Source of the DNA: an uncultured Clostridia bacterium
GTDB lineage: Bacteria; Bacillota; Clostridia; TANB77; CAG-508
DNA length: 64,000 nt
Direction of reading: 5' to 3'
NCBI GenBank assembly: GCA_949482135.1
Contig: CASYFC010000001.1
Location: forward strand, 62,001 to 126,000
Shown here: positions 32,652 through 42,177 of the stretch, one piece after another
How the letters are laid out: each line of letters starts with the position of its first letter
How positions within the stretch are numbered: position 1 is the first letter of the stretch
Notes under the pieces: model-generated
The model's input: only the letters and a program-made list of their open reading frames with translations
What the model was told of the DNA's origin: nothing
Databases searched by the model: none
Made by a program: the position numbers and the translations under genes

Positions 32652-34770
32652 TGAAGGAAAAAAATCATCAAGTAAAAATTTAATATGTACACTATCTTTT
32701 AATAATATGAAAAAAAGTATAAAAGATTACGGAATATATTTTTTAACATTAGTTTTAGGTGTTGCTATATTTTATATGTTTAATTCATTAGATAGTCAAG
32801 AAGCAATACTTAGAGTTTCAGAATCTACTCGTAGTATAATAAAATTAATGATAAGTATGCTTGGAATGGTATCTGTTTTTGTTTCTGTTGTTTTAGGATT
32901 ATTAATAGTATATGCAAATAATTTTTTAATAAATAGAAGAAAAAAAGAATTTGGAATATATATGTTACTTGGAATGGGGAAAAGACAAATATCATCAATT
33001 ATTTTGTTAGAAACAATGTTTATAGGAATTATATCACTTTTTATAGGTATTATAATTGGAGTATTTGGCTCTCAATTTATGTCTATACTTGTTGCTAAAA
33101 TGTTTGAAGCAGATATGTCAGAATTTCAATTTATTTTTTCGAAAACTGCTTGTATAAAAACTTGCATTTATTTTGCTGTAATGTATTTAGCTGTAATGAT
33201 ATTTAATACAGCAACTGTTTCAAGATATAAACTAATTAATCTATTACACGCAAATAAAAAGAATGAAACTATAAAAATAAAAAATCCAATAATTTCAATC
33301 TTTATATTTATTATATCTGCAATTGTACTTGGATATGCATATTGGACAGTTACAGGAAATTTTGATTCATTAACAACAGCAGATAAAATGCTTCCTCCAA
33401 TATTAATGGGGATTATCAGTACAATAGGTATTTTCTGGTCACTATCAGGATTTATTTTAACTGTAGCAAAATCAGCCAAAGGTCTTTATTTAAAAGGTAC
33501 AAATATGTTTGTATTAAGACAAATAAATAACAAAATTAATACTACTGTAATTAGTATGAGTATTATTTGTTTGATGCTATTTATGACAATATCAATATTA
33601 TCTTCTAGTTTGGCTTTAAGAAATACAATGCAAAGAGATTTGATAGAAATGACACCTGTAGATATAAATTTATATAAAACTGCAAATCTTCCTGAAAAAA
33701 CTGTAAGTAGATGGGGAAAAGAGATAGTATATACTGATTTGCAAAGAGAAGATTCTAAAAAATCTGTAGTAGATACATTAGTAGATTGCGGATTAGATAT
33801 GAATGAGTTAAAAGATGTAATAGAAATAAATATATATACATTTCCAGAATTAACATGGGCAAAATTTTTTGAAGAAAAAATTGAAGAATTAAAAAAAAGA
33901 TATCCAAATTTGCAATATAATACAGAAGAAGCAATTATTAAAGTATCAGATTATAACAAAATAGCAAAACTTTATGGAATAAATCAGTATGAACTAAATG
34001 ATGATGAATATATTATGCTTTGTGATTTTAAAAGTCATGCTGAACTTAGAAATGAAATTTTAAAAGATGGAACAAATACTTTAGAAATAGCAGGGAAACA
34101 ATATAAATCAAAATATAATGAATGTAAAGAAGGATTTGTAGTAATGTCTACGAGTCATGTAAATACAGGAATTATATTAGTACCAGATAATTGTTTTTTA
34201 ACAGATGATATGAAAGAAATGGCTTTTATGGCTGCTAATTTTAATTCAAGTTCAGAAGAAGATTATTCTAGAATTCATAACATATTTGCAGAAAATAATT
34301 CTAACTTAATAAAAAACTTAAATGCTAAGGGATTAGAAATTGATGGGCTTACAAAAACAAAGATAATGGAATCAAGTGTAGGATTAGCAACAATTATAAC
34401 TTTTATAGCAATATATTTAGGAATTATTTTCTTAATTGCAAGTAGTGCAATTCTTGCAATTCAACAATTAACAGAAAGTTCAGATAACAAACAAAGATAT
34501 ACTATTTTAAGAAAAATTGGTTGTGATGAAAAAATGATAAAAAAATCTCTATTTAGTCAAATAGTAATATTTTTTGGAATGCCACTTATTTTAGCAGTTA
34601 TACATTCAATATTTGGAATTCAATTTGCAATCAAGACTTTATCTGGAATAGCAAGCGAAAAAGATTTATTGCCATCAGTTATTGCAACAGTTTTGGCAAT
34701 AGGCATAATTTATGGTTCTTACTTTTTTGCAACATATAGTGGAAGCAAAAATATAATAAAAGAAGAATGA
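32641..34770 (+). CDS. BceB-like FtsX-domain permease
   Basis: A 709-residue permease with about ten helices. FtsX-like blocks lie near the first 200 and last 120 residues (RRKKEFGIYMLLGMGKRQI, YTILRKIGCDEKMIKKS), with a large extracellular domain between helices 7 and 8 (about residues 340-570), the peptide-sensing domain of BceB proteins. Its stop TGA (34768-34770) is the first triplet of a REP copy. Confidence 0.93.
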   Translation: MSYNEGKKSSSKNLICTLSFNNMKKSIKDYGIYFLTLVLGVAIFYMFNSLDSQEAILRVSESTRSIIKLMISMLGMVSVFVSVVLGLLIVYANNFLINRRKKEFGIYMLLGMGKRQISSIILLETMFIGIISLFIGIIIGVFGSQFMSILVAKMFEADMSEFQFIFSKTACIKTCIYFAVMYLAVMIFNTATVSRYKLINLLHANKKNETIKIKNPIISIFIFIISAIVLGYAYWTVTGNFDSLTTADKMLPPILMGIISTIGIFWSLSGFILTVAKSAKGLYLKGTNMFVLRQINNKINTTVISMSIICLMLFMTISILSSSLALRNTMQRDLIEMTPVDINLYKTANLPEKTVSRWGKEIVYTDLQREDSKKSVVDTLVDCGLDMNELKDVIEINIYTFPELTWAKFFEEKIEELKKRYPNLQYNTEEAIIKVSDYNKIAKLYGINQYELNDDEYIMLCDFKSHAELRNEILKDGTNTLEIAGKQYKSKYNECKEGFVVMSTSHVNTGIILVPDNCFLTDDMKEMAFMAANFNSSSEEDYSRIHNIFAENNSNLIKNLNAKGLEIDGLTKTKIMESSVGLATIITFIAIYLGIIFLIASSAILAIQQLTESSDNKQRYTILRKIGCDEKMIKKSLFSQIVIFFGMPLILAVIHSIFGIQFAIKTLSGIASEKDLLPSVIATVLAIGIIYGSYFFATYSGSKNIIKEE

Positions 34771-34860
34771 AATAAAGGGACGTTCGAAAAATTTCATAGA
34801 TGGTTTCCCCAATGCCACCTATGAAATTAAATGAAACTTTTCGAGCGTCCCTAAATTTCA
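34768..34860. repeat. REP pair 9 (inverted), includes the permease stop codon
   Basis: 34768-34796 forward (core GGGACGTTCG) and 34832-34860 reverse (CGAGCGTCCC). The loop carries another small hairpin (ATAGGTGG-type) around 34797-34823. Confidence 0.9.
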
Positions 34861-34861
34861 C

Positions 34862-34891
34862 TTGACCGAATTTATGTAAACATGATATAAT
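34862..34891 (+). promoter_or_regulatory. Promoter of the dGTPase-like gene
   Basis: TTGACC (34862-34867), 18-bp spacer, extended TGATATAAT with TATAAT at 34886-34891. It starts right at the end of REP pair 9. Confidence 0.7.
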
Positions 34892-34948
34892 GCACATGTT
34901 AGTAAATAATAGTTGCTTTTCGTTTTAAGTAAAAGAAAGGATGCGAAT

Positions 34949-36133
34949 ATGAATAAGACATTTGAAAACTATGCAGCAACAGAAACTAATCCCAAATGGA
35001 TAAACATGATATCTCGAGAATATCCTTTATATCCTCGAGGCAATGATATCCGTTCTGCATTTGAACGGGATTATACGAGAATTATACACAGTTTGGCATA
35101 CAGACGGCTCAAGCACAAAACACAGGTATTTTTCTCACCAAGGAATGATCATATTTGTACAAGGATTGAACATGTAATCCATGTAGAATCTGTAAGTTAC
35201 ACAATTGCAAATGCTTTAGGTCTTAATATTGAACTTACGAAAGCAATTGCAGATGGACATGATACGGGCCATAGTCCTTTTGGACATCAGGGTGAAAAGA
35301 TTTTGTCTGAATTGTCTGTAAGAGATATTGGAGAAAGATTTTGGCATGAAAAAAATGGATTGGAGATGGTAGATAAATTTGAGCTTCTTGAAGATCCAGA
35401 TGGCAATTTGCAGAATATGAATCTTACATATGCAGTTAGAGATGGAATCATATCTCACTGTGGGGAGATTGATGAAAATGCATTAAAACCGAGAGCAGAG
35501 TGTATTAATCTTGCAAGTTATCAAAAGCCAAATCAGTATGCACCATATACATGGGAAGCATGTGTTGTAAAGGTAGCTGATAAAATTTCCTACTTAGGTA
35601 GGGATATTTCAGATGCTATTACCTTGGGGTTATTAGATAAAAGACATTTGCATGATTTAAAAAAACTGTTAAATCATGGTTCTGCCAAAGTGATAAATAA
35701 CACAGTTCTGATAAATGATTTGATATATGATCTGTGTACCAATTCTGCTCCTGAAAAAGGTTTGTGCTTTTCGCATGATATGTTCGAATTGGTAAAAGAA
35801 ATAAAAAAATTCAATTATCGGAACATTTATCTAACAGATAAACTTGTCGAGGCAACAAAATTTTTTGAACTAGTATTAAAAAGCATTTATGAATTCTTAA
35901 AAGAAAGCTATGCAAATAGAGAAAAGATGATGAAAATTGCGCCTGACCTGCTTGTAGACTTTGAAATTTGGCTGAAAAACTACTGGAACAAAGAAAGATT
36001 TCCTATCAATAAAAACAGAGTAGTTTTTGATAGTGAATCTGAGAAGGACTACTATAGAGCAATAATTTATTATATCTCTGGTATGACAGATAATTATGCA
36101 ATTGAAATGTACAACAAAATAATCAGATTCTAA
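34949..36133 (+). CDS. dNTP triphosphohydrolase (dGTPase family)
   Basis: A 394-residue HD-superfamily enzyme hydrolysing dNTP to nucleoside plus triphosphate. YRRLKHKTQVF near residue 53, RIEHVIHV (metal His), ADGHDTGHSPFGHQGE (HD dyad and the dGTPase block), VVKVADKISYLGRD (distal Asp). ATG 34949 (AAAGAAAGG) is preferred over 34913. GC-richer class with three CGG Arg codons (35066, 35105, 35819), own promoter, and REP pairs on both sides. Confidence 0.93.
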   Translation: MNKTFENYAATETNPKWINMISREYPLYPRGNDIRSAFERDYTRIIHSLAYRRLKHKTQVFFSPRNDHICTRIEHVIHVESVSYTIANALGLNIELTKAIADGHDTGHSPFGHQGEKILSELSVRDIGERFWHEKNGLEMVDKFELLEDPDGNLQNMNLTYAVRDGIISHCGEIDENALKPRAECINLASYQKPNQYAPYTWEACVVKVADKISYLGRDISDAITLGLLDKRHLHDLKKLLNHGSAKVINNTVLINDLIYDLCTNSAPEKGLCFSHDMFELVKEIKKFNYRNIYLTDKLVEATKFFELVLKSIYEFLKESYANREKMMKIAPDLLVDFEIWLKNYWNKERFPINKNRVVFDSESEKDYYRAIIYYISGMTDNYAIEMYNKIIRF

Positions 36134-36154
36134 TATAAAAGAAAAATAAAAAAA

Positions 36155-36226
36155 TGAAATTTAGGGACGTTCCTTAGATTTCATTTTTTTATTTAAGTGA
36201 AATTTAAGGAACGTCCCTAAATTTCA
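36155..36226. repeat. REP pair 10 (inverted)
   Basis: 36155-36183 forward and 36198-36226 reverse with cores GGGACGTTCC / GGAACGTCCC, loop 14. It sits between the convergent dGTPase and glycosyltransferase genes and is the last REP copy in the window. Confidence 0.9.
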
Positions 36227-36241
36227 CTTAATTTTCAAAAC

Positions 36242-37624
36242 TTAAACTAAACTTATAAAAATTAAAACAGATAATGCTAAAAATACATCTATTGCTGTAG
36301 TGTTAAATAAAAATAACTTTTTGCTTTTTTCGCACGCTAATCCTGTTATAGCAGAATATGAAATAAGAGTAGGAACTATATATCGAAAATTCATTGTAAA
36401 AGTAAAAGGAAAGTCAAAACAGAATTTTATGTAAGATATTACTTCTAAAGCAAATAATATCAAGAAAAATGTAATCCAGTTATTATTTATTTCTTTATAA
36501 TTTTTTAATACATATATTAAATTTATTATAAATAAAACCGCAATTAAAAATGAAGCGTAAAAAATTAAAGGAACACATATTCTTAAAGTTTGATTACTGC
36601 AATCGATATATTCATCAACAATATAAGATTTTAATGTTGTTATAAATAAATTATATTCTGCATTTTCTTTACTCATATCTATGTTAATTGTATCTAAATG
36701 TCCTTCAGATACTGTGAAAAATCTCTCTAAAATAGAATATTTAGAAATGTTTGCATCATTATCTTCATCTACAGATTGAACATATGTGAGTGGAATATCA
36801 TAAACAATAAGATTTTTTATTGGAAACCATAATCCTATTGGAAGCGAAATTAATGCAAATAATGAAAAATATTTTATATATTTAACTATATCTTTTTTAT
36901 TTTCAATAACTTTGGCAATAAAAACAAAAGCAATTGCTATAGCTATAAGTGCAGTACTAACTTTTGTCATAATTGCAAATGAAATTGTAAAAGCTATTTT
37001 TATTAAATCTTTTAACGAATCACTTTTATACCATTTTATTGAGTAGAATATTGCCATTGTAGATAACATAATTGATAAAATGTCATTGTTTAAGCTTCCA
37101 GACATAATAACTATTGCAGGAGATAATCCCACAAACAACAATAAAGACTTAATAGTTCTTTTTATATTAATTTCTTTTAAAATTCTATATACATATATAT
37201 CGAAAATAAAAGTATATAAAATTGAAAGAATTTGCAGACCTTCCAGTCCTTCTTCAATTGTTAAACCATAAAATGTTTGAATTTTCATAAAAATAGCAGA
37301 TATAATATGAAAAAGTGGTGGATTATAGAAACACCAATAATTTTTTGGGGATCCAAGTGGTAAGTGATTGTTATAAAATATGTAACCAATATATCCAAAA
37401 TGTCCACCATACTTGTAATCATCAAAACTTCTACTATCATGTTGTCTAGACCAAAATGGAGTATATAAAATATAACCAATATAAATTGCTAAAATTGTTG
37501 AAAAAGAAAAAAATATTTCCATTTTTGAATTATATATTTTTTTCTTTTTTAATATTATTGAAACTGTAATATTAAAAAATATTACACCAATAATAAATAA
37601 ATGACCAAGATTAAATTCATTCAT
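36242..37624 (-). CDS. Multi-pass membrane glycosyltransferase-like protein
   Basis: A 460-residue protein with about ten helices. The first periplasmic loop has acidic and aromatic residues (FWSRQHDSRSFDDY), and there is a PPLFHIISA segment, as in GT39/ArnT-type lipid-phosphosugar transferases (GT-C fold). It would glycosylate a surface polymer or protein from a polyprenyl donor. RBS GGGAG. Host-like AT-rich codons. Confidence 0.75.
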   Translation of the reverse strand: MNEFNLGHLFIIGVIFFNITVSIILKKKKIYNSKMEIFFSFSTILAIYIGYILYTPFWSRQHDSRSFDDYKYGGHFGYIGYIFYNNHLPLGSPKNYWCFYNPPLFHIISAIFMKIQTFYGLTIEEGLEGLQILSILYTFIFDIYVYRILKEINIKRTIKSLLLFVGLSPAIVIMSGSLNNDILSIMLSTMAIFYSIKWYKSDSLKDLIKIAFTISFAIMTKVSTALIAIAIAFVFIAKVIENKKDIVKYIKYFSLFALISLPIGLWFPIKNLIVYDIPLTYVQSVDEDNDANISKYSILERFFTVSEGHLDTINIDMSKENAEYNLFITTLKSYIVDEYIDCSNQTLRICVPLIFYASFLIAVLFIINLIYVLKNYKEINNNWITFFLILFALEVISYIKFCFDFPFTFTMNFRYIVPTLISYSAITGLACEKSKKLFLFNTTAIDVFLALSVLIFISLV

Positions 37625-37778
37625 TTTATTTCTCCCAAATTAAACTTAATCTAAATATATAAATGATTAATTTTTTTGTCAATATATATAAAGATAAATA
37701 AAAAATACTAAAAATTTTTTTATACTTATGATATAATTATTTTGAAATTAGATTATGAGATAGGAGGAGGTTATAGTA

Positions 37779-38576
37779 ATGAAAAAATTAACAAAAATTA
37801 TAATAGTAATTATTGTTTTTGTATTTATTATTGCACTAATAATCTCTTCTATAAAGAACTTATATGTAGAGTTATTTGTTAGTAAAAGTAAAAAAATAGA
37901 AAATGTAAATTTTGAAGAGTCAAATAATATAGAAAATGAAAATTCTAATGTAAATGAAAATATATTATATGAAGTTGTTTTAAATGAAAATGATGCTGCC
38001 CAAATTCGAAAACAGATTAATGATTGGAGATTGGTTTTAGTTAATTCAGAAAATCAGTTGCCAAGTAATTTTTCACTAGATTTAGCTTATATAGATAAAA
38101 CCAGACAAATAGATAGTAGAATAAAAAAAGAACTGGAACAAATGTTGGGAGATATGAAAAGAGCAAAAATAGGAGATATTTGGGTTCAGTCAGCATATAG
38201 AAGTGTAGAATATCAAGAAAAAATATATCAAGAAAAAATTGAAGAATATGTTTCACTTGGAGAAACAAGAGAAAGAGCTGAAATATTAACATTGAAAGTT
38301 ATAAATAAACCAGGAACAAGTGATCATAATCTTGGACTAGCAGTAGATTTTAATTATGTAGATTATAACTTTGATAAAACTTCTGCATATGAATGGCTTA
38401 ATCAAAATGCAGAAAACTATGGATTTGTATTAAGATACAGAAAAGATAAAGAAGAAATTACAAAAATTGATTATGAACCGTGGCATTGGAGATATGTTGG
38501 AGTTGAACATGCAAAAAAAATGAATGAACTAGATATGTGTTTAGAAGAATATGTAGAATACTTATCTTTAAATTAG
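37779..38576 (+). CDS. VanY-type D-Ala-D-Ala carboxypeptidase (M15)
   Basis: A 265-residue protein: one N-terminal membrane helix (residues 7-27), an Asn/Glu-rich linker, then the zinc peptidase with QSAYRS, SDHNLGLAVDF (His, Asp ligands) and EPWHWRYVG (catalytic Glu and third His). Trims stem peptides of peptidoglycan outside the membrane. RBS TAGGAGGAGG. It is followed at 8 bp by the MBL gene. Confidence 0.93.
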   Translation: MKKLTKIIIVIIVFVFIIALIISSIKNLYVELFVSKSKKIENVNFEESNNIENENSNVNENILYEVVLNENDAAQIRKQINDWRLVLVNSENQLPSNFSLDLAYIDKTRQIDSRIKKELEQMLGDMKRAKIGDIWVQSAYRSVEYQEKIYQEKIEEYVSLGETRERAEILTLKVINKPGTSDHNLGLAVDFNYVDYNFDKTSAYEWLNQNAENYGFVLRYRKDKEEITKIDYEPWHWRYVGVEHAKKMNELDMCLEEYVEYLSLN

Positions 38577-38584
38577 GAGGAAAT

Positions 38585-39448
38585 ATGGAACTTATAAAAT
38601 TAGGAGAAAAAACTTATTATATAAAAAATCCCACTAATATCGGAATTTATAAAATAGATGATGAAAATGTATTTATTATAGATTCTGGAAATGATAAAGA
38701 TTCAGGAAAGAAAATATTAAAAATAGTAGAAGAGCAAGGTTGGAATATAAAAGGAATTATAAATACACATTCAAATGCTGATCATATTGGTGGAAATAAA
38801 GTAATTCAAGATAGAACAGGATGTAATATATATACTTATGGAATAGAAAAGTGTTTTACTGAAAATCCAATATTAGAATCTTCTTTTTTATATGGAGGAT
38901 ATCCTTTTAAAGATATAAAAAATAAATTTTTATGCGCTAAAGAATCAAAAGTAGAAAATAATTTACCAGAAGGTTTAGAATATATACCATTAAAAGGACA
39001 TTTTTTTGATATGATCGGAATAAAAACTTCTGATAATATATATTTTTTGGCTGATTCTTTATTTAGTAAGGAAACAATTGAAAAATATCATATATTTTTT
39101 ATATATGATGTTAGAGAATATTTAAATACGTTAGAAAATTTAAAAAATTTGCAAGGTAACATGTATATTCCATCACATGTCCAAGCTTCTAGTAATATAC
39201 AAGATTTAATAAATTTAAACCAAAATAAAATTAAGGAAATAATCAGTAAAATACTTCAAATTTGTAAAACAGAAAAAACTTTTGAAGAAATTTTAAAAGA
39301 AATATTTTATAGTTATAATTTAACAATGAATTCAAATCAATATGTTCTTATAGGAAGTACAATAAAATCTTATCTATCTTATTTGTATGACGAAGGCAAA
39401 ATTTTATATGAGTTTAAAGAAAATAAAATGTTTTGGAAAAAAATTTAA
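38585..39448 (+). CDS. Metallo-beta-lactamase-fold hydrolase
   Basis: A 287-residue protein with NTHSNADHIGG (HxxxDH variant; the first motif His is followed by Ser-Asn-Ala instead of HxH), PLKGHFFDM and FLADSLF. It is a metal-dependent hydrolase of unknown substrate; the altered HxHxDH may mean a single metal. ATG 38585 with TTAGGAGG. Probably in an operon with the peptidase. The C-terminus looks like a winged-helix extension. Confidence 0.8.
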   Translation: MELIKLGEKTYYIKNPTNIGIYKIDDENVFIIDSGNDKDSGKKILKIVEEQGWNIKGIINTHSNADHIGGNKVIQDRTGCNIYTYGIEKCFTENPILESSFLYGGYPFKDIKNKFLCAKESKVENNLPEGLEYIPLKGHFFDMIGIKTSDNIYFLADSLFSKETIEKYHIFFIYDVREYLNTLENLKNLQGNMYIPSHVQASSNIQDLINLNQNKIKEIISKILQICKTEKTFEEILKEIFYSYNLTMNSNQYVLIGSTIKSYLSYLYDEGKILYEFKENKMFWKKI

Positions 39449-39503
39449 TTTTTTGAAACCAAAATGATATTTGTTTTGTATTTATAATAGATTGGAGGAA
39501 AAT

Positions 39504-39980
39504 ATGCAAAAAGAAATATATATAAATAAAATAATAGAAAAATATGCAGATATGGTTTATAGAATTGCATTAACTAGATGTGGAACAGTTGAAAATGCAG
39601 AAGATGTTTTTCAAGATGTTTTTATGAAGTATAGTGAGAAAAAACCCAAATTTGTAAATAGTGAACATGAAAAAGCTTGGTTTATTAGAGTTACTATAAA
39701 TTTAACCAAAAATCTAAAACAATCATCTTGGAATAAAAGAGTAGTTAATTTAGATGAAAATATGAATTTTGAAAAGAAAGAGGAGCAAGATGTTTTTTCA
39801 ACTGTTTGTGAATTACCACAAAATTATAGAACTGTAATATATCTATTATATTATGAAGGATACAAAGTAAAAGAAATTTCAGCATTAATGAAAAAAAGCG
39901 AAGGAACAATTAAAACTTGGCTTTTTAGAGCAAGAGAAATTTTAAAAGAAAAAATAGAGGGAGGTTTGGAATATGAATAA
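39504..39980 (+). CDS. ECF-type sigma factor
   Basis: A 158-residue protein: region 2 with ENAEDVFQDVFMKYSEK and KAWFIRVTINLTKN; region 4 with LPQNYRTVIYLLYYEGYKVKEISALMKKSEGTIKTWLFRARE. ATG 39504 (TTGGAGGA). It overlaps the next gene by 8 bases, the usual sigma/anti-sigma arrangement. Confidence 0.92.
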   Translation: MQKEIYINKIIEKYADMVYRIALTRCGTVENAEDVFQDVFMKYSEKKPKFVNSEHEKAWFIRVTINLTKNLKQSSWNKRVVNLDENMNFEKKEEQDVFSTVCELPQNYRTVIYLLYYEGYKVKEISALMKKSEGTIKTWLFRAREILKEKIEGGLEYE

Positions 39981-42060
39981 AGATAATTACAAAAATGCTA
40001 TTAATCAAATACATGCAAGTGATGAGTTAAAAGAAAAAACAATAAGAAAAATGAAACGAAATAAAAAAAATAAGATATCTTACATAAAAATTTTATCTAG
40101 CGTTGCTGTTGTATTAATTGTGTTTTCTATAGGAATTTTTGAATTTAAAAACTATAATTTAGAGGATATAGGAAAATCAGAAACTATAACTACTGCTAAA
40201 TTTGATTTACCTAGATTTAAAGATATGAATGAATTAAAAGAAGTTTTTAAAGAAAGTGATACTTACCAACGTAAATATTCACAAACACTAAAAGAAGATG
40301 CAATACTTGCAACAAATGATGTAAAGCAAGTAGAATCAGTAGAAGAATATTATGATAGTACAAGGGAAAACAATAAATCAGACTTATCAAACTCTGATTA
40401 CTCAAAAACAAATGTACAAGTTGAAAATGTTGATGAAGCAGATATTGTGAAAACAGATGGAAATTTTATTTATTATGTAGCAAGAAATAAAGTGTTTATT
40501 GTTGATAGTAAAGAACTAAAAATTATTTCAATTATTGAAATAAAAGAAGATAAAAAAACATTTAATCCTAAAGAGCTTTTTATTAATAAAGATAAATTAA
40601 TTGTTTTAGGAAATTATTATGAATATGAAGAAGTAATAAGAAGAGATGAAGAAATTACATCAGATACTGCTTATGAAGAAAGTTTGATAGAAAATGCAAA
40701 AGTAGCACCTCATAGAGATTATGCAGGAATAACAAGTACAAATAGTGCAAAAGCTATTGTTTATGATATATCTAATAGAAGTGAACCAAAGATTATTAGA
40801 GAAGTAGGGCTTGATGGTAACTATATAAATTCAAGAATGATAGGTGATAATGTATATTTTATTAGTAGAAAAAGTGCTTATTATTACAATGGAATGAAAG
40901 ATGAAGAACTATTGCCAAGAATTCAAGATTCAAAACTACAAGAAAAGTCAAGAACTATAGCTTGTACAGAGATTGCATATTTTAGAGGAACAGATGATAA
41001 TAGCTATATGTTAGTTGGTAGTTTTAACATAAATAATAATGAAGAAATGAGTGTAGAATCTTTTTTTGGAGCAAGCCAAGAAGTATATGCAAGTGAAAAA
41101 AATTTATACTTAGCACAAACTGTTTATGATGATAATTGGAATGCAAACACAACAATATATAGATTTGCATTAATAAATTCACAAATTGTTTTAGAAGCAA
41201 AAGGTGAAGTTGAAGGATATTTAAATAATCAATTCTCAATGGATGAATATGAAGGTAATTTAAGACTTGCTACAACATATACAATAAGTGAAGGCAAAGA
41301 AGGAGTTGTAGACGATGCAGATGAAATTGCAGTTACAAATCTTTCTGAAGCGATGGTTTCAAATAGATTATATGTATTAGATGAAGATTTAAAAGAAATT
41401 GGAAGAATAGATGACTTAGCAAAAGACGAAAAAATTTATTCTGTAAGATTTATAGGTAAAATGGGATATATAGTAACATTTGAGCAAATAGATCCATTAT
41501 TTGTAATAGATTTATCAAATCCAAAAAAACCACAAGTCAAAGGTGAATTAAAAATACCTGGATATAGCTCATATTTACATCCATATGACGAAAATCATAT
41601 AATTGGAATTGGATATAACACAAAATCAAATGGACATGGTGGAGTAACAAATGATAATATGAAAATGACTATGTTTGATGTATCTAATGTGAAGAATCCA
41701 AAAGAAATGTTTAGTATAGATATTGGAACAAAATATGTTCACTCAGAAATATTATATAATCATAAATCATTATTCTATAAAAAATCCGAAAATCTAATAG
41801 GATTTCCTGTCAGCCATGATGGAAAAAATACACTAGAAATATTTAAAATTGATTTAAAAAATGGATTTGAAAAATATGCAGAAATATTAAATGATAAAGG
41901 ATATTATGGAATAGAAAGAGCAATTTATATACAAGATGTTTTATATACTATGCATTATAATGGAATAGTTTCATACAATTTAAATACATTTGAAAAAATA
42001 AATGAATTAGAGTTAGTAAATGATGAAGATAATTATGATGATTTAATTGTTGCATATTAG
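39973..42060 (+). CDS. Membrane-anchored beta-propeller protein, putative anti-sigma factor
   Basis: A 695-residue protein: cytosolic head of about 35 residues, one helix (about 37-57), then a large extracellular beta-propeller of the PF09826-type family (NVDEADIVKTDGNFIYYV is its signature opening; further blades at KIYSVRFIGKMGYIVTF and HPYDENHIIGIGYN). Translationally coupled to the sigma gene, so it likely holds the sigma factor at the membrane and releases it on an outside cue. Confidence 0.88.
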   Translation: MNKDNYKNAINQIHASDELKEKTIRKMKRNKKNKISYIKILSSVAVVLIVFSIGIFEFKNYNLEDIGKSETITTAKFDLPRFKDMNELKEVFKESDTYQRKYSQTLKEDAILATNDVKQVESVEEYYDSTRENNKSDLSNSDYSKTNVQVENVDEADIVKTDGNFIYYVARNKVFIVDSKELKIISIIEIKEDKKTFNPKELFINKDKLIVLGNYYEYEEVIRRDEEITSDTAYEESLIENAKVAPHRDYAGITSTNSAKAIVYDISNRSEPKIIREVGLDGNYINSRMIGDNVYFISRKSAYYYNGMKDEELLPRIQDSKLQEKSRTIACTEIAYFRGTDDNSYMLVGSFNINNNEEMSVESFFGASQEVYASEKNLYLAQTVYDDNWNANTTIYRFALINSQIVLEAKGEVEGYLNNQFSMDEYEGNLRLATTYTISEGKEGVVDDADEIAVTNLSEAMVSNRLYVLDEDLKEIGRIDDLAKDEKIYSVRFIGKMGYIVTFEQIDPLFVIDLSNPKKPQVKGELKIPGYSSYLHPYDENHIIGIGYNTKSNGHGGVTNDNMKMTMFDVSNVKNPKEMFSIDIGTKYVHSEILYNHKSLFYKKSENLIGFPVSHDGKNTLEIFKIDLKNGFEKYAEILNDKGYYGIERAIYIQDVLYTMHYNGIVSYNLNTFEKINELELVNDEDNYDDLIVAY

Positions 42061-42092
42061 GTATTAACAAAAAAGAATAAATATTATATAAT

Positions 42093-42135
42093 AAGACTTG
42101 TTTGTAAAATCTATTACAAATAAGTCTTTTTTTAT
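42093..42135 (+). terminator. Terminator after the beta-propeller gene
   Basis: 15-bp stem AAGACTTGTTTGTAA (42093-42107) / TTACAAATAAGTCTT (42114-42128) with one G-T pair, long T run. Confidence 0.92.
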
Positions 42136-42177
42136 TAAAATAACATACATTTTAAAGAAGCTACTAGGAGGATTGAA

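Noticed and set aside
42131-42177. yybP-ykoY manganese riboswitch before mntP
   Set aside because: Only about 45 bases separate the upstream terminator from the start codon, too short for that riboswitch, and its conserved loops are absent.
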